From IMG/VR virus record IMGVR_UViG_3300042557_000593, positions 1 through 21,268 of that record: DNA of 21,268 bases; one strand, 5' to 3'. Position numbers and translations under genes: made by a program. Shown here piece by piece: positions 14,693 to 20,780 of this stretch. The notes beneath the pieces are model-generated. The model did not search any database. It saw only the letters and a program-made list of their open reading frames with translations, and had not been told where the DNA came from. The stretch's first letter is position 1; each line of letters opens with the position of its first letter. This DNA comes from a virus.

Positions 14693-16075
14693 TCAGGCGT
14701 GTTGAGTTTGTTGAAGGAAAGACGGAAGCGTGACGGGCTTGTTGAACTCCTTTACCGAATTGTGGTAATCGGCGTTGATGGATGCGTTGAGCTTGTCAAA
14801 TAGTTCAGCGGCCTTTTCAGCCTTGGCGATAAGGCTATCCATTACGCGCTGCTGGCCATCGCTGTAAACAAGGTCAACGGTTACCGGGCGCGTTTGGCCA
14901 AAGCGCCAAAAGCGGCGGATGGCTTGGTAGTACTGTTCATAGCTGAACGTGGGAAAGAACACCGTATGTGCGCAGTGCTGCCAGTTAAGGCCGAAGGCGG
15001 TAATTTTTGGCTTGGTAATTAGCCGCTTGAGTTCGCCCGAACTGAACGCTAATAGAAGCTCCTCTTTGCGTTCGATGTTCATGGACCCTTTGACCTGTCG
15101 CGCATCTTTGTCCAACTCTTCCAGTAGATCGCCTTCACCGTTGAAGTTGCACCAGTAGACAGAACTATCGTGGCCATGTACCAGCTCAACAGCCCTTTCG
15201 CATCGCTTTGTGGTCGTTAGCTTTTGCTCAGAACGAACCTCCGTTAAGCGCCGTGCAATTTGGTTGAATAGTTGTATCTGACCGTCCACCACAAGGTTCT
15301 CTTCGTTCTTTACCGAATGGTGGACAAGGTTCAGCGCTGGCAAGATGTGGCGTTCGTCGCTAAATCCAAGGTCTGACGGCTTGCGCATGGATACGCTCCA
15401 CGAACTGACCCACTCAAAGAACGCGGTTTCGGCGTGTCCCTTTAGCATCCACTTTGTGCCTATGGCCTGCGGCGAAATGGTGTCTTCGTTGTTGGTAAAG
15501 AACTTGCCCAGCATATCCATATAGCCCATGTACCCCAGCGCCTCCGAACTTGTGCCCAGCTCGATAAAGTCGTTAGGGCTTGGCGTGGCCGTGAACAGGA
15601 AGCGATATTTCACCCGCTTCATAAAGCTCGTCACCTGCGACTTGATAGCCCCGTCGAAGTTCTTTAGGATGCTGCTTTCGTCAAGTATCACAGCACCAAA
15701 GTCATCCGCGCTGAACTTGTCCAGCCGCTCGTAATTGCAGACCACAATCCCAGCATCATGCTTGCCGTCCTTGCTGTATTGGATGTCCGTTATACCAAAC
15801 TTTTCAGCCTCTTTGATGAACTGAAAAGCCACCGCCAACGGGGTAAGGATCAACACAGGCTTGCCCGTGTGCTTCCTAAAGTTGACCGCAGTGGTTAGTT
15901 CGATAAGCGTCTTACCCAACCCCGTATCGAGGAACACGGCGCACCGCCCTTTGCGGATGGCGTATTCACTCACATAGCGTTGGTAATCAAACATCCCGTC
16001 CGGGATATACCACGGCTCTATCCCGTGGCTTGACGGCTTGTGCCGCTTGCCGTCTATGAAATCATCGTAGTTCAT
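14693..16075 (-). CDS. SNF2/DEAD-like superfamily 2 helicase
   Basis: This gene encodes 460 residues from the ATG at 16075, chosen because it directly follows the leader AACACGAACGA; an earlier in-frame start would overlap the previous gene. Motifs in order: 'FLDTGLGKTL' Walker A (51-56), 'VILDESSILKN' Walker B with DES (132-134), 'FTATPSP' motif III (162-165), 'ITAFGLNWQHC' motif V and 'QAIRRFWRFGQTRPV' motif VI (384-398). This is a full SF2 translocase of SNF2-like type. It is followed at once by a methyltransferase. Similar helicase-methyltransferase pairs occur in other phages; their joint role is not settled. Confidence 0.88.
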   Translation of the reverse strand: MNYDDFIDGKRHKPSSHGIEPWYIPDGMFDYQRYVSEYAIRKGRCAVFLDTGLGKTLIELTTAVNFRKHTGKPVLILTPLAVAFQFIKEAEKFGITDIQYSKDGKHDAGIVVCNYERLDKFSADDFGAVILDESSILKNFDGAIKSQVTSFMKRVKYRFLFTATPSPNDFIELGTSSEALGYMGYMDMLGKFFTNNEDTISPQAIGTKWMLKGHAETAFFEWVSSWSVSMRKPSDLGFSDERHILPALNLVHHSVKNEENLVVDGQIQLFNQIARRLTEVRSEQKLTTTKRCERAVELVHGHDSSVYWCNFNGEGDLLEELDKDARQVKGSMNIERKEELLLAFSSGELKRLITKPKITAFGLNWQHCAHTVFFPTFSYEQYYQAIRRFWRFGQTRPVTVDLVYSDGQQRVMDSLIAKAEKAAELFDKLNASINADYHNSVKEFNKPVTLPSFLQQTQHA

Positions 16076-16086
16076 TCGTTCGTGTT
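16073..16086 (-). promoter_or_regulatory. Early-gene leader motif before helicase
   Basis: On the minus strand AACACGAACGA directly precedes ATG. The same or nearly the same leader occurs before the starts at 17573, 17812, 18179 and 20761. It is not a Shine-Dalgarno sequence and probably marks an A/C-rich initiation region or a regulatory site. Confidence 0.5.
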
Positions 16087-16097
16087 GTTTGTGGGCG

Positions 16098-16129
16098 CAA
16101 GTATAGCACCCGGCTCGTTCACTTCCTAA
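16098..16129 (-). promoter_or_regulatory. Weak candidate promoter for the helicase-methyltransferase genes
   Basis: TATACTTG (16105-16098) matches the TAnnTTTG box at seven of eight positions, and TTAG lies 20 bases upstream in place of TTTG. It sits just upstream of the helicase ATG. The match is imperfect and could be chance. Confidence 0.3.
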
Positions 16130-16317
16130 CCTTTTTTCGGATTGGCGTTTGCCCCGCATCGTGGGCATACCACCGTGCGCTCCCCGTTGGCTATCGCCTG
16201 CGGTGAAATCGCCACCCTTCTCCCGTCCACCGTTTGCCGTTCATCGGCATACAGGCCGAACCCTTGGCAGCGTTTGCAGTCCTTGCGTGCCTTCCATATC
16301 CACGCGGCTACGGTCAT
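16126..16317 (-). CDS. Zinc-ribbon small protein
   Basis: This 63-residue protein has two CxxC pairs, 'DCKRCQGFGLY' (Cys14, Cys17) and 'VVCPRCGANAN' (Cys51, Cys54), like half of a DnaJ-type zinc finger. Its start overlaps the previous stop as ATGA. No function is assigned; nucleic-acid or protein binding is likely. It precedes the helicase gene by about 50 bases that hold a possible promoter and the shared leader. Confidence 0.75.
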   Translation of the reverse strand: MTVAAWIWKARKDCKRCQGFGLYADERQTVDGRRVAISPQAIANGERTVVCPRCGANANPKKG

Positions 16318-16745
16318 CGGTATTGCGTCAATACGTCCATGTATTCGTCGGCTATCTCACGAAGTTCGCCCCGGTGCTTTATCGGTATGGCCCGCGATGC
16401 GTTGTGCAGCCTTGACCAATTCTCCACAAGGTTGATATCACAAATGCGGTCGCCAATCATTTCGGCCATAAAGTACCGCGCCTCTTCGCCGTTCACGCCC
16501 TCTTCGCGTAGCCTTGCTTTCATGCGTTCAACGAACTCTTTAGCGCGTTCTATGCCCTTGCTGGTAATCTTCCCGTGCCTGCGCTTTCGCAGAAGCCCAA
16601 GGTCATCGCGCATGGCAATTACAGCGCCCTCACTTACCCCAAGTTCTGCCATGATTTCAAGGTCGCTCATCGCCTCAACACTCTCACGGACGAACTCGTA
16701 ATCTAAGCGCGTCACTTGGTCCCGGTTCCTAACGACTGAACTCAT
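16314..16745 (-). CDS. Helix-turn-helix-type small protein
   Basis: This is a 143-residue protein. Residues about 26-50 ('MSDLEIMAELGVSEGAVIAM') look like a helix-turn-helix, followed by basic 'LRKRRHGKITSKGIERAK' and a helical acidic C-terminus. This could be a DNA-binding regulator or a replication accessory protein; no family is recognised with confidence. The start overlaps the HNH gene by 17 bases and the stop overlaps the zinc-ribbon gene by four, so it is part of the same transcript. Confidence 0.7.
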   Translation of the reverse strand: MSSVVRNRDQVTRLDYEFVRESVEAMSDLEIMAELGVSEGAVIAMRDDLGLLRKRRHGKITSKGIERAKEFVERMKARLREEGVNGEEARYFMAEMIGDRICDINLVENWSRLHNASRAIPIKHRGELREIADEYMDVLTQYR

Positions 16746-17301
16746 ACGGCGTATGTGTTAGGTATGCGTTCGCGGCCACCTTCCTACGCTTGCGTTCGTT
16801 CGCATCTAACACCCCTTCGCCCGTCCTTTTCCTCCACTCTTCATCATAAGCCACAAACCGCGTAACGTATGCCCCGGCCTTTTTATGGGTCATCATGGCA
16901 AGGTTGCCGATATCGCAGTTCATCTTATCGTTGTCAAGGTGGACAATGACACAGCCGCGAAGGATGGGGCCGTTGTGCTGCTCCCACACGTAGCGCGAAT
17001 ATCCGACCCATTTAACAGGCCCGACCTTGATGCGCTTTTCCTTTGGTCTGTTTGGTCCTCTGTGAATGCGTATGGTGCCTATCGGATACGTTCGGCGCGT
17101 TGTGAAGGTTCTTTCTTTGAACAGGCCAAGTTGCTGACGAATGTGATATACCCTTTTTTTGTTCCACCGCTTATCACCCGTCAACCTCCGAAGCCCCTGC
17201 ACGATATCCTTGTCCTCTTTTTTTAGGGCGTGCTTCCTGACGTAATCAATGACCTCGCTGGTGCGCTTTAGCGGGCTGTTTTTCTTTGCACCTACGGCCA
17301 T
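16729..17301 (-). CDS. HNH endonuclease
   Basis: This is a 190-residue protein. The N-terminus is a helical DNA-binding region ('VIDYVRKHALKKEDKDIVQ'). The C-terminal half contains the HNH core 'YVWEQHNGPI', 'CVIVHLDNDKMNCDIGNLA' (His, Asp, Asn, Asn), as in free-standing phage homing endonucleases. It overlaps its upstream neighbour by 10 bases and its downstream neighbour by 17, so it is well embedded in the operon rather than a recent intron. Such enzymes cut DNA of related phages lacking the gene. Two A7 runs occur within it but do not lead to a useful alternative frame. Confidence 0.82.
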   Translation of the reverse strand: MAVGAKKNSPLKRTSEVIDYVRKHALKKEDKDIVQGLRRLTGDKRWNKKRVYHIRQQLGLFKERTFTTRRTYPIGTIRIHRGPNRPKEKRIKVGPVKWVGYSRYVWEQHNGPILRGCVIVHLDNDKMNCDIGNLAMMTHKKAGAYVTRFVAYDEEWRKRTGEGVLDANERKRRKVAANAYLTHTPYEFSR

Positions 17302-17573
17302 TGCTCAGGATTTGGGCGCTCGGTCCCGCCGATCAACCAGCAGGAACTTTCGCGGTGGTTAAAGATGCCCCGTGCCTTGCGCCATACGGCGTTAGCCTTG
17401 CGGGTCTGTTCACGGTGCCGGGCGTTCGCATCTTCTTTCCCTTTGAGATACTTGCGCCATTCGGCACGGGCTTCGGTCTCGCGGCGAAGTAGGCGCTTGT
17501 GTTCCTCGCGATCTTCGCGTGTCATTAGGCGCGGATTGTCCGTTGGTTCGCCGTCTATTGATAGTTGTGTCAT
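17292..17573 (-). CDS. Charged helical protein of unknown function
   Basis: This gene encodes 93 residues from the ATG at 17573, which follows CAACGAACGA and overlaps the previous stop as ATGA; the frame extends further upstream but lacks support. The protein is very rich in Arg, Lys and Glu ('REDREEHKRLLRRETEARAE') and probably forms a long helix. It ends 'NPEQWP'. No family is recognised. It is coupled to the small protein upstream and overlaps the HNH gene downstream by 10 bases. Confidence 0.68.
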   Translation of the reverse strand: MTQLSIDGEPTDNPRLMTREDREEHKRLLRRETEARAEWRKYLKGKEDANARHREQTRKANAVWRKARGIFNHRESSCWLIGGTERPNPEQWP

Positions 17574-17812
17574 TCGTTCGTTGTTGAAAGTGCATTTACT
17601 ACGCTGTCCCATGATGTCTTGTCGCACTCCCATCCGCCATCGCCCCACTCTTTAAAATGGTCTTTGATTTCACGGATTATCATGCTTCGCGTTGTCGGTT
17701 GTAATTCGGACTTCTTGCGGATAAGGTAGTCGGCAACGTCCGAAACCGCGTAGGTGTGTCGTCCAAGCGCATACCTAAATGCGTAGAACATTATGCTTTC
17801 GTGCTCTGTCAT
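17570..17812 (-). CDS. Small conserved phage protein (AFRYALGR type)
   Basis: This gene encodes 80 residues from the ATG at 17812, preceded by CAACGAACGA. The motif 'IMFYAFRYALGRHTYAVSDV' followed by 'MIIREIKDHF' belongs to a small protein family widespread in phages, with no known function. The earlier in-frame start would run into the tRNA-like element and is rejected. It lies 16 bases after that element and is coupled to the next gene. Confidence 0.78.
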   Translation of the reverse strand: MTEHESIMFYAFRYALGRHTYAVSDVADYLIRKKSELQPTTRSMIIREIKDHFKEWGDGGWECDKTSWDSVVNALSTTNE

Positions 17813-17827
17813 TCGTTCGTTGATTTG

Positions 17828-17934
17828 TTCCCGCAGCGGGGGTCGAACCCGCACCTGTAACATCGGCGTCATAAACCCAGCGTTGTGTATTGCAGGTCAC
17901 CGCGTTACCGTCTCTACCCTTGGACCATACGGGA
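17828..17934 (-). tRNA. tRNA-like element with oversized anticodon arm
   Basis: On the minus strand the ends pair as a 7-bp acceptor stem (TCCCGTA with TGCGGGA). A D-arm-like GTC-loop-GAC with GGGTAGA follows, and the T arm is canonical: GCGGG, loop TTCGACC, CCCGC. A stem GTAAC/GTTAC sits where the anticodon stem should be, but it encloses 42 bases instead of 7, and no simple removal leaves U at position 33. Within it are two anticodon-like spots, CTGCAA and TTATGA. CCA is not encoded. Possibilities are a degenerate tRNA, a tRNA with an extra arm or intron, or a tRNA mimic. Confidence 0.5.
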
Positions 17935-17942
17935 GTTGTGTT

Positions 17943-18179
17943 CTATTCTTCGCGGGCCTTCAGCATGGCATCGGCGAAGTCATATGCAATTTCAGGCACA
18001 TCTTCTGCCTTGTGTGCCGAAAGGTTTTCGAGCATGAAAGCGATAAGGGACTGCATCGCCTTGGCCGCGAAATAGTCGCGTAGGGTCATTCCGTCTATGC
18101 CTTCCGTGCCAGTCCACTTGTCCCAAGCCTGTAGCGTTACTGGAAAGGCCGGGCCTCCTGTCTTCTTCGTGTCGCTCAT
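17943..18179 (-). CDS. Small conserved phage protein (GMTLRDYFAAKAM type)
   Basis: This 78-residue protein has 'GGPAFPV' near the start and 'GIDGMTLRDYFAAKAMQSLI' in the middle, a pattern common in short tailed-phage proteins of unknown function. A helical acidic C-terminus follows. The ATG at 18179 is preceded by the leader CTAACACGAACGAAC, identical to that at 20761, which fixes the start. It lies just upstream of the tRNA-like element. Confidence 0.82.
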   Translation of the reverse strand: MSDTKKTGGPAFPVTLQAWDKWTGTEGIDGMTLRDYFAAKAMQSLIAFMLENLSAHKAEDVPEIAYDFADAMLKAREE

Positions 18180-18194
18180 GTTCGTTCGTGTTAG
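18177..18194 (-). promoter_or_regulatory. Early-gene leader motif (copy identical to 20759-20776)
   Basis: The 18 bases CTAACACGAACGAACATG, including the start codon, occur exactly here and again before the gene at 20761. Related forms precede three other early genes. Confidence 0.55.
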
Positions 18195-18204
18195 TGGTTT
18201 GTGT

Positions 18205-18315
18205 TCAGTACCTACGCGGGGATAGGAATGGCCCCAGCGCGGCGTTCATTTGGTGTTCAAACTGTCGCAGCCATGCACAGGCAGCGCCGTAAAGGATGCG
18301 GATGGTGTAGGTCAT
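18205..18315 (-). CDS. Possible 36-residue protein
   Basis: A short frame runs from the ATG at 18315 to TGA at 18207-18205. It encodes 'MTYTIRILYGAACAWLRQF' followed by a tail ending 'SPRRY'. It fills an otherwise empty gap between two supported genes and has an amphipathic helix, but it has no overlap or motif that proves it. The upstream bases 18316-18366 hold only an imperfect GC-rich hairpin (about 18341-18362) and an 8-codon frame. Confidence 0.35.
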   Translation of the reverse strand: MTYTIRILYGAACAWLRQFEHQMNAALGPFLSPRRY

Positions 18316-18366
18316 GGCTCAAAAGTCTTTTCTGTCATTTGATGCGCTGGCGGAGTACGCTGCGCT

Positions 18367-18621
18367 TTAGGAATTACGCTCATTATTGACCCTTTGATAA
18401 TAATCATTTAGCCACGCCTTCAAATCGTCGGGAGTCATGGAACTTAGAACTGTATCAAGTTTATCGCGCATCTTTGATATGGTTTGGTCAGGCTCTTTAA
18501 TAATGCCCATATTATACAGGTAGTGCAATGTCTCAAGGCCGGTGAACTTATCGTATCCGGCGCTTGAGTTCTTAACACATTCGCGCAGAAGCGAATAGAT
18601 GTAAAAGTCGCGCTTTGTCAT
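18367..18621 (-). CDS. Small protein of unknown function, AT-richer
   Basis: This 84-residue helical protein ('MTKRDFYIYSLLRECVKNSS', 'DDLKAWLNDYYQRVNNE') resembles no family I can name. The base composition is more AT-rich than the rest of the window, like its upstream partner, suggesting the two were acquired together. The start overlaps the previous stop as ATGA. Confidence 0.68.
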   Translation of the reverse strand: MTKRDFYIYSLLRECVKNSSAGYDKFTGLETLHYLYNMGIIKEPDQTISKMRDKLDTVLSSMTPDDLKAWLNDYYQRVNNERNS

Positions 18622-18848
18622 TTTTCGATGTTTTTAACGACTACCAAGTAACGACCGTCCGTAGTCTCTTCAATCTTGCACTTACGACCGTTGTAATAGT
18701 GGCACACTACCAAGGCGTCCCACTCGTTGCCGCAGATCAACGTGATGTGCGTCTCTTCGATAGTGTAAAGTTCAGCCTTTACCACTACGGTGCGGCCTGC
18801 AATTACTTTTTCGATGGTGATGATTTCGGGGGTGGTGGCGGTGTTCAT
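18618..18848 (-). CDS. Small beta-rich protein of unknown function
   Basis: This 76-residue protein has alternating strands ('EIITIEKVIAGRTVVVKAEL', 'GRYLVVVKNIEK') and one Cys-containing central segment. No family is recognised. The ATG at 18848 follows an A/C-rich leader (ACAACGAACAACAACACG) related to the leader motif of other early genes. A possible promoter at 18877-18906 lies upstream. It is coupled to the next gene by ATGA. Confidence 0.68.
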   Translation of the reverse strand: MNTATTPEIITIEKVIAGRTVVVKAELYTIEETHITLICGNEWDALVVCHYYNGRKCKIEETTDGRYLVVVKNIEK

Positions 18849-18876
18849 GGCGTGTTGTTGTTCGTTGTTGATGGGT

Positions 18877-18906
18877 CAAAGATTAGGAAAAGAATTGAAC
18901 CCGCAA
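18877..18906 (-). promoter_or_regulatory. Candidate promoter in the 86-base gap before the 76-residue gene
   Basis: TAATCTTTG (18885-18877) resembles the TAnnTTTG box with one extra base, and TTG (18906-18904) lies 18 bases upstream. Transcription would begin about 20 bases before the ATG at 18848. This is the only sizeable gap in the area, which supports it modestly. Confidence 0.35.
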
Positions 18907-18934
18907 CACCCCAATCTAAAAATGTGACGAACGG

Positions 18935-19372
18935 TTAACCCGGTATCATCTCCATCTGCTCCCCCGGACTTGGCAGCACTATGCCCATTTCGGCCCAGTA
19001 CCTTAGCACCGCGTCAATAGTCATCATGGCCTCCTCCTTGTCAAGTTCCCGCGTAGGCTTGACCACTTGCACGGTGTGGCCCTTGACGGTCAGATCCTCC
19101 ACCGGGTAGCATCCTTGCGCCTTGCACCATTCTTTGACCCGCTCGACCGTCCATCGCTTGCCATCCCCCATCCCTTCGGCGTTCAGCGTATCGGCAACGA
19201 TGGTGAACAGGACGTGCAGGTAGTTGCATTGGGCTGTGGTCTTTCTCTTTACAGACCTCTTGCAAGTTAGCTCAAGGCTTGTGCCAACGGGGTATGACTT
19301 AACCTCTGCGGCAAAGGATGACGCCACCAGCCTTTTGCCATCATAATGCCCATAGTGCTTTATGGCGCTCAT
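18935..19372 (-). CDS. NinB-like recombination protein
   Basis: This is a 145-residue protein. The pattern 'KRKTTAQCNYLHVLFTIVAD' (RS-x-QN-x-YYW-like), 'WTVERVKEWCKAQGCY' and 'TRELDKEEAMMTIDAVLRYW' ending 'GIVLPSPGE' matches NinB-like (lambda Orf) proteins of Bacteroidetes phages, which assist recombination on SSB-coated DNA. Fit with lambda NinB is remote, so the name is tentative. It overlaps the HNH-AP2 gene by four bases. An SSB-like gene lies upstream in the same transcript, which fits a role in recombination. Confidence 0.6.
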   Translation of the reverse strand: MSAIKHYGHYDGKRLVASSFAAEVKSYPVGTSLELTCKRSVKRKTTAQCNYLHVLFTIVADTLNAEGMGDGKRWTVERVKEWCKAQGCYPVEDLTVKGHTVQVVKPTRELDKEEAMMTIDAVLRYWAEMGIVLPSPGEQMEMIPG

Positions 19373-19887
19373 GTCAATCGCGCATATTTGCCATGCAGCC
19401 TAAGAGCGGCCTTGGCTCTTGCAACGGCGGCTTCTCCTTTTGTGGCAAAGCCTCCAATATGGATAAACTTGCCAGAGACCATTATTCTTGCAATGTACCT
19501 TCCCCTATTATAGCTCACACCCTTTAGACCAAGCCTGTTTGCTTTAGAGACCTTTGCATTAAAGCTGTTTTGCTGCTTTGTGGCAAGCCGTAGGTTTGAC
19601 AGCCTATTGTTTGCCGGATTCCCGTCTATGTGATCAACTACCTGTCCATCATTAGGAGCAAATCCATGCATCTCCGCAACTATATTATGAACGGCGTAAT
19701 GCTTTCCAAAAATAGGTATCCACTTGCCAGCAGAAGTTGATATCGACTTTTTTCGGTCATGTCCTGCAACCTTCCCAGCGTATCGAGAGTTCCATCTCTT
19801 CCAATCCGCGTCAAAGCCGTTAGGCTTTGGCTTCCAAATCAGCTCTCCGCTTTCGCGGTCATAAACAAATCTTTCGTTCCAGTCCAT
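19369..19887 (-). CDS. HNH endonuclease with AP2-like DNA-binding domain
   Basis: This is a 172-residue protein. The N-terminal 'FVYDRESGELIWKPKPNG' is the usual opening of phage HNH homing endonucleases. The core 'QVVDHIDGNPANNRLSNLRL' supplies His, Asp, Asn and Asn. From about residue 118, 'GLKGVSYNRGRYIARI' and 'FIHIGGFATKGEAAVARAKA' form an AP2-like three-strand DNA-binding domain. Composition is clearly AT-richer than neighbours, suggesting recent acquisition. It is preceded by the structured element at 19914-20029 and coupled to the NinB-like gene. Confidence 0.88.
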   Translation of the reverse strand: MDWNERFVYDRESGELIWKPKPNGFDADWKRWNSRYAGKVAGHDRKKSISTSAGKWIPIFGKHYAVHNIVAEMHGFAPNDGQVVDHIDGNPANNRLSNLRLATKQQNSFNAKVSKANRLGLKGVSYNRGRYIARIMVSGKFIHIGGFATKGEAAVARAKAALRLHGKYARLT

Positions 19888-19913
19888 GTTACCAATGCCC
19901 CGGCCATGCGGGT

Positions 19914-20029
19914 GCTGTTACCGCGTCCAATGAACGTGGTCCCGATGGCCGAGGACTTATTGTTGGTTATGGTAGTTCATCGGGGTCGGTAACAGCGTTG
20001 TAAATATACAACAAAGTTCAGAAACTTTG
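19914..20029. other. Chain of abutting palindromes in the gap before the HNH-AP2 gene
   Basis: In plus coordinates: GCTGTTACCG (19914-19923) pairs with CGGTAACAGC (19987-19996) perfectly, and the stem continues inward through CC/GG and ATGAAC/GTTCAT with few mismatches (about 19 of 22 positions). Directly abutting are GTTGTA-AATA-TACAAC (19997-20012) and CAAAGTT-CAGA-AACTTTG (20012-20029), the latter spanning the stop codon of the 50-residue gene. No convincing gene lies within. It could be a structured RNA, a protein-binding site or a trace of a mobile element. Confidence 0.6.
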
Positions 20030-20170
20030 ACCGTTCTGGTGCGTTGTCTTTCGCCCGCTGTGGCGTTTGATCTCTACGGCGTACTGTCCCGGCTCACAGG
20101 CATCGAGAGCTGCCCTAAGCGCCTTGCCGTGCCACTTGCCGCGTTCGTCTTTGTGGATGTACAGCTTCAT
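20018..20170 (-). CDS. 50-residue protein of unknown function
   Basis: This short gene runs from the ATG at 20170, overlapping the previous stop as ATGA, to TGA at 20020-20018. It encodes 'MKLYIHKDERGKWHGKALRA', then 'EPGQYAVEIKRHSGRKT', a small basic alpha/beta protein. No family is recognised. The exact overlap and an N-terminus typical of small phage proteins make it credible. Its stop codon lies in the palindrome at 20012-20029. Confidence 0.7.
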   Translation of the reverse strand: MKLYIHKDERGKWHGKALRAALDACEPGQYAVEIKRHSGRKTTHQNGQSF

Positions 20171-20364
20171 GGTTCGCGGTCAATTCGTTGGGCAATCCAC
20201 TTCGCCTGTGCCGTCTGGCTTTCGGTGTCCGGGAATGCGTCCGGCTGGTATTCGTCGATGATCTGGTGAAGTCTGGCAACTGCTCGGGGGGAGAGGTTGT
20301 TCCCCTCCGCCCCTTGCAGCCGCCGTATCAGGCCCCAGATCATATCATCCGTGGCCGTGTCCAT
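20167..20364 (-). CDS. Small acidic protein of unknown function
   Basis: This gene encodes 65 residues from the ATG at 20364, just after the preceding TAA; a longer frame starting at 20403 would overlap that gene and is less likely. The protein is helical ('MDTATDDMIWGLIRRLQGAE', 'AVARLHQIIDEYQPDAFPDT') and resembles small phage accessory proteins, with no assigned role. Confidence 0.65.
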   Translation of the reverse strand: MDTATDDMIWGLIRRLQGAEGNNLSPRAVARLHQIIDEYQPDAFPDTESQTAQAKWIAQRIDREP

Positions 20365-20365
20365 G

Positions 20366-20761
20366 TTACCAAATCCAGCGAATGAAACGCCGCACAAGTC
20401 CAATGGGCTGGGGTTGTGGGATGTGCTTCGGTGCGGGAACGTATTGCACCTTCAGTTCCGTTTGCGTTCCTTTCGCGTTGGCCGCAATGGCCTTAGCGCG
20501 GTATACCCTTTGCCGATTAAGGGCAGCGGACCTCACCTCCTTTGCGAGTTTGTGCAACCCGGCATCCGTATCGGGGCGAGGGCCAATGTACACGCAGCCG
20601 GAGTTTTGCGCCGCCTTTAGGTAGCCCATCTCGCGCATCGTAGCCGTTGCCGCATTTGTGATACCATACTTGCGGCACATTGCGCTGCCGTTGAATTGCG
20701 TGCGCGTTGTCACCTCTTTGACAAAGCCAAGCCATTGGCCGTATTTCGCTTTCTTTCCCAT
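20366..20761 (-). CDS. Basic protein of unknown function next to the SSB-like gene
   Basis: This is a 131-residue protein. The N-terminal 'KYGQWLGFVKEVTTRTQFNG' and 'RKYGITNAATATMREMGYL' suggest a small winged-helix or HTH-like domain. A basic Ala-rich middle and a hydrophobic, basic C-terminus ('IGLVRRFIRWIW') follow. The ATG at 20761 follows the leader CTAACACGAACGAAC, identical to that at 18179. It is the first gene after the SSB-like one. Nucleic-acid binding is plausible only. Confidence 0.7.
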   Translation of the reverse strand: MGKKAKYGQWLGFVKEVTTRTQFNGSAMCRKYGITNAATATMREMGYLKAAQNSGCVYIGPRPDTDAGLHKLAKEVRSAALNRQRVYRAKAIAANAKGTQTELKVQYVPAPKHIPQPQPIGLVRRFIRWIW

Positions 20762-20776
20762 GTTCGTTCGTGTTAG
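20759..20776 (-). promoter_or_regulatory. Early-gene leader motif (copy identical to 18177-18194)
   Basis: CTAACACGAACGAACATG, 18 bases including ATG, is the same as before the gene at 18179. The gap between the SSB-like gene and this start is only about 19 bases, so the motif is more likely to act in translation than as a promoter. Confidence 0.55.
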
Positions 20777-20780
20777 ATGG

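Noticed and set aside
17218-17224. A AAA AAA slippery heptamer, in frame in the HNH gene
   Set aside because: The -1 frame ends after about 16 codons and no hairpin or known fusion partner is present, so frameshifting is unlikely to matter. A second A7 run at 17154-17160 is not in the slippery frame.
18316-18366. Imperfect GC-rich hairpin and 8-codon frame after the 84-residue gene
   Set aside because: The hairpin has mismatches and no U-tract, so it is not a convincing terminator; the frame is too short to support.
19888-19960. Frame reading 'SSAIGTTFIGRGNSTRMAGAL' upstream of and overlapping the HNH-AP2 gene
   Set aside because: It lacks a start codon in a useful place and overlaps the HNH gene out of frame; the pairing of this DNA is a better explanation. 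It could be a relic of an older gene, but this cannot be shown.
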